Assembly (NCBI GenBank): GCA_946540365.1
Contig: CAMNIH010000065.1
Span: 1-9,643 of the forward strand
Source: an uncultured Bacteroidales bacterium
GTDB taxonomy: Bacteria > Bacteroidota > Bacteroidia > Bacteroidales > P3
Direction: 5' to 3'
Length of the DNA: 9,643 nt
The notes beneath the pieces are model-generated. The model was not told the DNA's origin, searched no databases, and worked only from the letters and a program-made list of their open reading frames with translations. Below, one piece after another: positions 5,565-9,643 of this stretch. Within the stretch, counting starts at the first letter, position 1. The number at the start of each line of letters is the position of its first letter. The translations under genes and the position numbers were made by a program.

Positions 5565-6433
5565 TTCTCAAGCAGTTTCATGATGCGCTCGAAGTCGGCG
5601 TCGTTGTTGAAGGCGATGGTGAGGGTTCCCTTGCCACGCTGCGAGCGCTTGATCTCCACCGTCGACTGCAGCCTGTCCTTGAGGCGCGACTGGGCCGACT
5701 GGTAACTCGCGGGCAGCTCGCCGCGCCGTTTGGCGGCAGGCGTCTTGGGCTTGGGCTTGCCCTGCTTGACCAGCTGTTCGGTCTGATGGACCGACAGGTG
5801 GCGGTCGATGACCTCGTGCAGGATCTCCAGGTGGCGGTCCACCTCCTCCACGCCCGCCAGGGCACGTGCATGGGCCATGCTGATCACATCGCGACTCAGG
5901 GCCAGCTGGGTCTCGGAGGGCAGGTTGAGCAGACGCAGGTAGTTGGTGATGGTGGAGCGGTCCTTGCCCACCTTCTCGCTGAGCTCCTCGTGGGTGAGGC
6001 GGCACTCCTCGATCAGCTGGCGGTAGGCCAAAGCCACCTCCATGGCGTTGAGGTCGGAGCGTTGGATGTTCTCCACCAGGGCCATCTCCATCATCTGGTT
6101 GTCGGTGGCAGTGCGCACGTAGGCGGGTATTTCCTTGAGGCCCACGCGCTGCGAGGCGCGCAGACGGCGCTCGCCGGCGATGAGCTGGTAGGTGTCGTCG
6201 GGCATGCGACGCACAGTGATGGGGGTGATGACCCCCTGCTGACGGATGCTTTGGGCCAGCTCTTCCAGGGCCGCCTCGTCGAACTCGCGGCGCGGCTGGT
6301 AGGGGTTGGGGGTCACTTTGGCCACAGGCACCATGCTGATGGTGTCGGCCACCGGCTTGACGGCCTCCAGGTCTATGTCGGGCAAGATGGAGCCAAGGCC
6401 GCGTCCCAGTCCGCCGAGTTTCTGTTTGGTCAT
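5561..6433 (-). CDS. parB: Chromosome-partitioning protein ParB (Spo0J family CTPase)
   Basis: A 290-residue protein with full ParB architecture. The N-terminal GGLGRGLGSIL box (7-17) stimulates ParA. The ParB/Srx-like CTP-binding domain follows, with NPYQPRREFDE (43-53), GERRLRA (87-93) and ENIQRSDLN (121-129). The helix-turn-helix for parS binding lies at about 148-168 (LSEKVGKDRSTITNYLRLL). A Lys/Pro-rich linker at 223-237 precedes the C-terminal dimerisation domain (about 245-290). ParB loads at parS, slides as a CTP-dependent clamp and works with ParA in origin segregation. The ATG lies 20 nt after parA, preceded by a purine-rich AAGGAGAG ribosome-binding stretch. No parS site is visible in the window. 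Confidence 0.96.
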   Translation of the reverse strand: MTKQKLGGLGRGLGSILPDIDLEAVKPVADTISMVPVAKVTPNPYQPRREFDEAALEELAQSIRQQGVITPITVRRMPDDTYQLIAGERRLRASQRVGLKEIPAYVRTATDNQMMEMALVENIQRSDLNAMEVALAYRQLIEECRLTHEELSEKVGKDRSTITNYLRLLNLPSETQLALSRDVISMAHARALAGVEEVDRHLEILHEVIDRHLSVHQTEQLVKQGKPKPKTPAAKRRGELPASYQSAQSRLKDRLQSTVEIKRSQRGKGTLTIAFNNDADFERIMKLLEN

Positions 6434-6453
6434 AGTTTCTTCTCTCCTTCTCT

Positions 6454-7221
6454 TTAACTGTTGTTGCGTGTCAGTATTTCCTGTGCCAGGTTGAGGTAGT
6501 TGATGGCGCCGGTCGACGAGGCGTCGTGCATGATGATGCTCTTGCCGTAGCTCGGTGCCTCGGCCAGTTTGGTGTTGCGGTAGATGAGGGTGTCGAAGAC
6601 CATCGACTTGAAGTGGCCGCGCACATCCTCGACCACCTGGCGCGCCAGGCGCAGACGGTTGTCGTACATCGTGATCAGCAGTCCCTCGATGGCCAGCTTG
6701 GGGTTGAGGCGCGTCTGCACGATGCGGACGGTGTTCAGCAGCTTGCCGAGGCCCTCCAGGGCGAAGTACTCGCTCTGGATGGGGATGATGACCGAGTCGC
6801 TGGCCGTCAGGGCGTTGATGGTGATCAGGCCTAATGACGGCGAGCAGTCGATGATGATGTAGTCGTAGTTGTCCCGGACCGGCTGCAGGGCGCGGCCCAG
6901 GAACTGCTCACGTCCCTTTTCGTTGATGAGCTCCACCTCGGCGCCCACAAGGTCGATACGCGTGGGCAGCAGGTCGAGGTTGGGGGTGTCGGTGGCGACG
7001 ATGACGTCGCGCGCGGACACCTGGCCCAGGATGCAGTCGTAGACGCTCTTCTCCAGCGCATCGGGATCCACACCCAGGCCCGAGGTGGCGTTGGCCTGCG
7101 GGTCGCAGTCCACCAGCAGCACCTTCTTCTCAAGCACTGCCAGTGCGGCGCTGAGGTTCACCGCCGTGGTGGTCTTCCCCACCCCGCCCTTCTGGTTGGC
7201 GATGGATATTATCTTTGCCAT
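6454..7221 (-). CDS. parA: Chromosome-partitioning ATPase ParA (Soj type)
   Basis: A 255-residue protein, the short chromosomal Soj type without an N-terminal DNA-binding extension. The deviant Walker A motif KGGVGKTT (11-18) carries the signature Lys11 and Lys16. Walker A' is VLLVDCDPQANAT (34-46), with the catalytic Asp at 40; Walker B is IIIDCSPSLG (122-131). The C-terminal half includes YRNTKLAEAPSYGKSI (214-229), a conserved ParA segment. ParA forms ATP-dependent dimers on the nucleoid, whose release by ParB moves the origins apart. It is the first gene of the seven-gene run. A nested inverted repeat lies 11 nt before its ATG, and no TAnnTTTG promoter is evident in the 88-nt gap. Confidence 0.97.
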   Translation of the reverse strand: MAKIISIANQKGGVGKTTTAVNLSAALAVLEKKVLLVDCDPQANATSGLGVDPDALEKSVYDCILGQVSARDVIVATDTPNLDLLPTRIDLVGAEVELINEKGREQFLGRALQPVRDNYDYIIIDCSPSLGLITINALTASDSVIIPIQSEYFALEGLGKLLNTVRIVQTRLNPKLAIEGLLITMYDNRLRLARQVVEDVRGHFKSMVFDTLIYRNTKLAEAPSYGKSIIMHDASSTGAINYLNLAQEILTRNNS

Positions 7222-7232
7222 GATTATATTGG

Positions 7233-7295
7233 GTTTTAAGTCTTAAGGTTTTTAAGCTGTGGGTACAGGCCACAACTTGCGAAGCCACTTAAAAC
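7233..7295 (-). promoter_or_regulatory. Nested inverted repeat in the parA leader
   Basis: The outer arms GTTTTAAGT (7233-7241) and ACTTAAAAC (7287-7295) are perfect 9-nt reverse complements. The inner arms AAGCTGTGG (7254-7262) and CCACAACTT (7270-7278) pair over 9 bp with one mismatch on the plus strand; on the minus strand that pair becomes a G.U wobble. The minus-strand RNA could therefore fold into two stacked stems just upstream of the parA start. No U-tract follows the inner stem. A leader-control or RNA-processing role is inference. Confidence 0.5.
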
Positions 7296-7321
7296 TTACA
7301 GCTTACAGCTTAGAACTTGAA
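7287..7321. repeat. Short heptamer array overlapping the end of the DUF3276 gene
   Basis: Five successive 7-nt units lie at 7287, 7294, 7301, 7308 and 7315: ACTTAAA, ACTTACA, GCTTACA, GCTTAGA and ACTTGAA. Two to three oppositely oriented units (TTTTAAG, TCTTAAG, TTTTAAG) lie at 7234-7256. The last units of the array run through the DUF3276 stop codon (7310-7312) and its final three codons. Period and base choice are as in the arrays at 1020-1068 and 1160-1278. Confidence 0.65.
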
Positions 7322-7645
7322 GTCTATTTCTTCCAGACGGCGGTCGGTGTCGTCGTGGTAGTTGTCCTCCACCACCACCGGCGGGGGCACGATGCCCGTC
7401 TCGATAAACTTGAACGCGTTGTCCAAGCCCTGACGGAACTTGTCGAAGTCCTCCTTGTAGAGGAACATCTTGTTCTTCTCGAAATAAAACTCACCCGTGT
7501 TGTTGTTGAACAACTTGCGGCTCTCGGTGATGGTGATGAATTTGTCACCGCCGCGGGTTTCCTTCACATCGAAGAAATATCTACGTTTTCCGGCAGGGAT
7601 GGCCTGGCTGTAGAGTTCTTCCTTTCTTGTCTCTTGGTTGTCCAT
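7310..7645 (-). CDS. DUF3276 (PUR-type) nucleic-acid-binding protein
   Basis: The product has 111 residues from the ATG at 7645, which follows a purine-rich GAGAGAA. ATG 7654 is an alternative that adds three residues. A GTG further up is unlikely, because it would precede the candidate -7 box. The core is the PUR-like repeat KRRYFFDVKETRGGDKFITI (20-39), followed by FYFEKNKMFLYKEDFDKF (53-70). That is the beta-sheet-plus-helix fold seen in PUR-alpha relatives and in the Borrelia regulator BpuR, which binds DNA and RNA. An acidic tail follows (92-109). Such proteins are small and common in Bacteroidota, with little function known; a nucleic-acid-binding role is by family. The gene may be co-transcribed with parA, 88 nt downstream. 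Confidence 0.85.
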   Translation of the reverse strand: MDNQETRKEELYSQAIPAGKRRYFFDVKETRGGDKFITITESRKLFNNNTGEFYFEKNKMFLYKEDFDKFRQGLDNAFKFIETGIVPPPVVVEDNYHDDTDRRLEEIDFKF

Positions 7646-7677
7646 TTCTCTCATTGTTATACGATTATTTCGGATTG

Positions 7678-7685
7678 CAAAATTA
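7678..7685 (-). promoter_or_regulatory. Candidate -7 box for the DUF3276 gene
   Basis: The minus strand reads TAATTTTG, a perfect TAnnTTTG match, 23 nt upstream of ATG 7654. No TTTG -33 element lies at the usual 19-21 nt distance. The call is therefore partial. Confidence 0.35.
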
Positions 7686-7757
7686 CTCACTTTTTCTTTA
7701 TTCCGTCCTTTGCCGGCGACAAAGTTATCAACACGTGGCGGTTGGTACTCCGACCGG

Positions 7758-9065
7758 TCAGTCGCGCTTGTGGGTCATGATGTCGAGGATCATGTCGTCG
7801 GTCTGGTTCATGCCGTCCTTGCCGAGGCGCCCCAGGTTGTGGATCGAGCAGTCGAGGTCGCGCTCGCTGAGGCCGTCGGTGCAGTCCACCACACGGCAGT
7901 GGACGGCCAGTTCGCTGCAGACGAAGGCCGAGTAGAGGCCCACGCTCATCTTCAGCGCACAGCTGGGCTTGGCGCCGTCGCACACCATGCCGGCGATGGT
8001 GTTGATCATGTTCTTCATGGCGTAGCCCGTCTGCTCGAAGCTGCCCCCCTCGAGGAAGGTCAGCGCCGCGCTGACGCCCATGGTGGCGTTCACGATGCCG
8101 CACAGGGCACTCAGGCGGCCGATGCCGCGCTTGATATAGATGCTCATCAGGTGGCTCATGGTCAGCGCACGCAGGATCTGCTCGTCGCTGCAGCCTTTCA
8201 GCTTGCCGTAGTAGTAGGGAGGCAGGGTGCAGCAGATGCCCTGGTTGCCGGAGCCGGAGTTGCTGTAGACGGGCTTGGTGCAGCCGTCCATGCGGGCGTC
8301 GCTGGCCGCCACGGTGCGGGCCACAACGGTATGCACCATGTCGCCCCGCGCCTGCTCCATCAGGATCTGGCCCGTGTGCAGGCCCATGCCCTCGAGGCCG
8401 CATGCCGACGCGGCGTCGTTGTAGCGCACGGTGTCCCACATGAACTCCAGCTCGTCGACGGGTGCCGTGGTGGCATAGTCGTAGACCATGCGGGCCGTCA
8501 GCTCCAGCCGTTGGCGGTTGTCCTCCTGCGGGTTGTCGTCGTTGTCCTGCTCCTGGAAGAGGCCCTGCTGGTGGTCGAGCAGCACCCGGTCGTCACGCTT
8601 CAGGAAGATGAAGTTGGTGTGCCGCTTCGCAATGACGGCCACAGCCTCCGACCTCACACCTCCGACCTCCGCGCCGACCGCGCACTCGATATAGAGTTTG
8701 TCGCTCGTCTCCTTCACGCCGATGTCGATCCGGTCGGCATGGTTGGCCAGCCAGCGCTTGGCGTCGTCCACCTGGTTCTGCGGCATGGTGAGCACCTCGA
8801 GGCCGCGCTTCGAGTCGCCGTGGACCACGGCCATGGCAACCGCAATGGGCAGTCCGATCATGCCCGTGCCGGGGATGCCCACGCCCATGGCGTTCTTGAA
8901 CACATTCTTGCTCAGGCGCACCCGAATGCGCTCGGGCTCGGCGCCCAGCGTCTCGACGGCCTTGGCCACACACAGCGCCACAGCGCCCGGCTCGGTACAT
9001 CCCGTTGCCAGCAGCACCTCGTGCTGCAGAATATCTTTTAGCTGCTCGCGGACTTCCTTTTCCAT
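7758..9065 (-). CDS. L-cysteine desulfidase-like protein (UPF0597/CyuA family)
   Basis: This 435-residue protein fits the UPF0597 (YhaM/CyuA) family in motifs and length. Family members are oxygen-sensitive [4Fe-4S] enzymes that break L-cysteine into pyruvate, ammonia and sulfide; I recall Cys25, Cys282, Cys322 and Cys329 as the key residues of the Methanocaldococcus enzyme. Candidates here are Cys23 (LLATGCTEPGAVAL), Cys322 (SALCGIVNATMG), and Cys362 and Cys369 (GMVCDGAKPSC). The last three sit 40 positions beyond the archaeal numbers, keeping the spacing. Other family segments are KNVFKNAMGVGIPGTGMIG (53-71) and SNSGSGNQGI (268-277). An acidic, Asp/Gln/Asn-rich stretch (166-185) interrupts the middle. 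The gene has its own promoter and no cysteine transporter beside it. Substrate is inferred from family; a related amino-acid lyase is possible. Confidence 0.88.
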   Translation of the reverse strand: MEKEVREQLKDILQHEVLLATGCTEPGAVALCVAKAVETLGAEPERIRVRLSKNVFKNAMGVGIPGTGMIGLPIAVAMAVVHGDSKRGLEVLTMPQNQVDDAKRWLANHADRIDIGVKETSDKLYIECAVGAEVGGVRSEAVAVIAKRHTNFIFLKRDDRVLLDHQQGLFQEQDNDDNPQEDNRQRLELTARMVYDYATTAPVDELEFMWDTVRYNDAASACGLEGMGLHTGQILMEQARGDMVHTVVARTVAASDARMDGCTKPVYSNSGSGNQGICCTLPPYYYGKLKGCSDEQILRALTMSHLMSIYIKRGIGRLSALCGIVNATMGVSAALTFLEGGSFEQTGYAMKNMINTIAGMVCDGAKPSCALKMSVGLYSAFVCSELAVHCRVVDCTDGLSERDLDCSIHNLGRLGKDGMNQTDDMILDIMTHKRD

Positions 9066-9091
9066 TGTTCGTACTTGATAAAATCGAAATG

Positions 9092-9123
9092 CAAAAGTAC
9101 TACAATTATTTTACATGGCCAAA
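9092..9123 (-). promoter_or_regulatory. Bacteroidota housekeeping promoter of the desulfidase gene
   Basis: The minus strand carries TTTG (9123-9120), a 20-nt AT-rich spacer and TACTTTTG (9099-9092). Both boxes match the Bacteroidota -33/-7 consensus (TTTG and TAnnTTTG) exactly. The start codon lies 26 nt past the -7 box, leaving a leader of about 20 nt. This is the clearest promoter in the window. Confidence 0.75.
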
Positions 9124-9240
9124 TAAAATGTCGAAGCGCCTCATTTTAATATTATTTGTAATTATCCAACACGATACGCCCTGCAAGCACCGGAACGTCC
9201 AATCACGTAAAAGCCTCATTCCTTGCTTCCTCATTGCTCG
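9124..9240. other. Non-coding spacer between the thioesterase and desulfidase promoter
   Basis: No gene, RNA structure or terminator is evident in this AT-leaning stretch. The short word CCTCATT occurs three times, which I do not interpret. Together with the flanking promoter and 11-nt repeat it makes up the 267-nt gap at 9066-9332. Confidence 0.5.
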
Positions 9241-9306
9241 CATGCAGAAATGATGCAGAGGGGATGCCTAGTTGATGCCTGGGGGATGCCTGGAGGGTGC
9301 CTGCAA
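9241..9306. repeat. 11-nt tandem repeat, six units
   Basis: Six contiguous 11-nt units start at 9241, 9252, 9263, 9274, 9285 and 9296: CATGCAGAAAT, GATGCAGAGGG, GATGCCTAGTT, GATGCCTGGGG, GATGCCTGGAG and GGTGCCTGCAA. The ATGC core (GTGC in the last unit) keeps exact spacing, while the last four bases drift. On the minus strand it reads as repeated GGCATC, starting 26 nt past the thioesterase stop codon. It has no coding sense. The period is close to one DNA helical turn. Confidence 0.85.
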
Positions 9307-9332
9307 GAGGCTGTTTTTCAGCGGCGGGGCGA

Positions 9333-9643
9333 TCAGCCTTTGGACTGCAGTTTTTGCATGAAGCGCTCGGTGTCGATCACGAAGCGCTCGTGGGTGCCCT
9401 CGCCGATGGGGCCGGCCTCGTCGAAGGCCTTGACGCGGAAGACCAGGCGGCGGCGGTCCACTTCGATGAGCTCGCTGTCGCACCACACGCGCTTTCCGAT
9501 GGGCGTGGCCGAGGTGTGGCTGACGTTGACCAGCGTGCCCACGGTGCCCTGCCCTTCGTCGAGGTGTGGCAGCACGCTTTCGTAGCACGTTTGTTCCACC
9601 AGCGCCACCAGCATGGGCGTGGCAAACACGTCCACCAGCCCGC
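9333..9643 (-). CDS. Hotdog-fold acyl-CoA thioesterase of the FlK-like family (5' end cut by window edge)
   Basis: About 103 residues are visible; the frame stays open to the right edge, so some 30 N-terminal residues are missing and the apparent GTG at 9635 is internal. The family core is clear: VFATPMLVALVEQTCYESV, then GTVGTLVNVSHTSATPIGKRVW and near the end GEGTHERFVIDTERF. Thr of FATP, Glu of LVEQ (8 on) and His of VSHTS (26 further on) reproduce the spacing of the FlK triad Thr42, Glu50 and His76. The Gly seven residues before the His is at the Gly69 position. FlK hydrolyses fluoroacetyl-CoA, but most relatives are general small acyl-CoA thioesterases, and nothing here argues for fluoroacetate. 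No terminator follows; an 11-nt repeat does. Confidence 0.88.
   Translation of the reverse strand, partial: GLVDVFATPMLVALVEQTCYESVLPHLDEGQGTVGTLVNVSHTSATPIGKRVWCDSELIEVDRRRLVFRVKAFDEAGPIGEGTHERFVIDTERFMQKLQSKG

Noticed and set aside
6434..7300. Search for a parS site near parAB
   Set aside because: No 16-nt palindrome like TGTTTCACGTGAAACA or a near variant is visible here or elsewhere in the window. CACGTG words at about 2525 and 5872 lack matching flanks.
7707..7731. Possible hairpin CTTTG...CAAAG between the desulfidase and DUF3276 genes
   Set aside because: The stem is only 5 bp and no U-tract follows on either strand, so it does not qualify as a terminator.
7638..9041. A 467-codon open frame on the plus strand opposite the desulfidase gene
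   Set aside because: It is a by-product of GC-rich third positions in the true gene. Its product is rich in His, Val and Ala with no recognisable domain, and the minus-strand gene has clear family motifs and a promoter.
9307..9325. GCTG-TTTTT-CAGC mini-hairpin after the thioesterase gene
   Set aside because: The stem has 4 bp with the T-run in the loop, not after the stem.

Overview
This window reads as chromosome of a high-GC member of the Bacteroidota, most likely the order Bacteroidales; I cannot name a genus. The case rests on four things. A parA-parB-DUF5683 gene string is characteristic of the phylum. There is a small DUF3276 PUR-type protein. One promoter matches the Bacteroidota housekeeping pattern (TTTG, 20-nt spacer, TAnnTTTG). 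AT-rich, heptamer-repeat intergenic DNA contrasts with GC-rich coding DNA. Every supported gene lies on the minus strand, so the transcriptional order runs from high to low coordinates.

Reading in that direction: (1) 9643-9333 is a hotdog-fold thioesterase cut by the window edge. Its FlK-type Thr/Glu/His triad is intact. It is followed by a non-coding stretch with six 11-nt tandem repeats. (2) 9065-7758 is an L-cysteine desulfidase-like protein (UPF0597/CyuA family) behind a textbook promoter. (3) 7645-7310 is a DUF3276 PUR-type nucleic-acid-binding protein. (4) 7221-2754 is one tightly packed seven-gene run: parA, parB, a DUF5683 membrane protein, exbB, exbD, a TonB-like protein and an Hsp15-type S4 RNA-binding protein. 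Stop and start codons overlap or lie within 26 nt throughout. It joins chromosome segregation, proton-driven envelope energy transduction and ribosome rescue in a single apparent transcription unit. (5) 2610-1290 and (6) 944-1 are two consecutive ECF sigma-factor modules. Each has a translationally coupled single-pass membrane protein that could be its regulator. The first ends with an LTxxQ (Spy/CpxP-like) exported protein; the second continues into a membrane protein cut by the window edge.

The least ordinary material is non-coding. At 1020-1278, seven heptamers and seventeen heptamers in opposite orientation flank a minus-strand intrinsic terminator, with a perfect 15-nt inverted repeat between the arms. 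A smaller structure built the same way lies at 7233-7321, between the DUF3276 stop codon and parA. The other non-coding signals are the 11-nt minisatellite at 9241-9306 and a 20-nt palindrome at 2726-2745. I see no CRISPR array, insertion sequence, tRNA, rRNA or defence system, and no clear sign of recent transfer.
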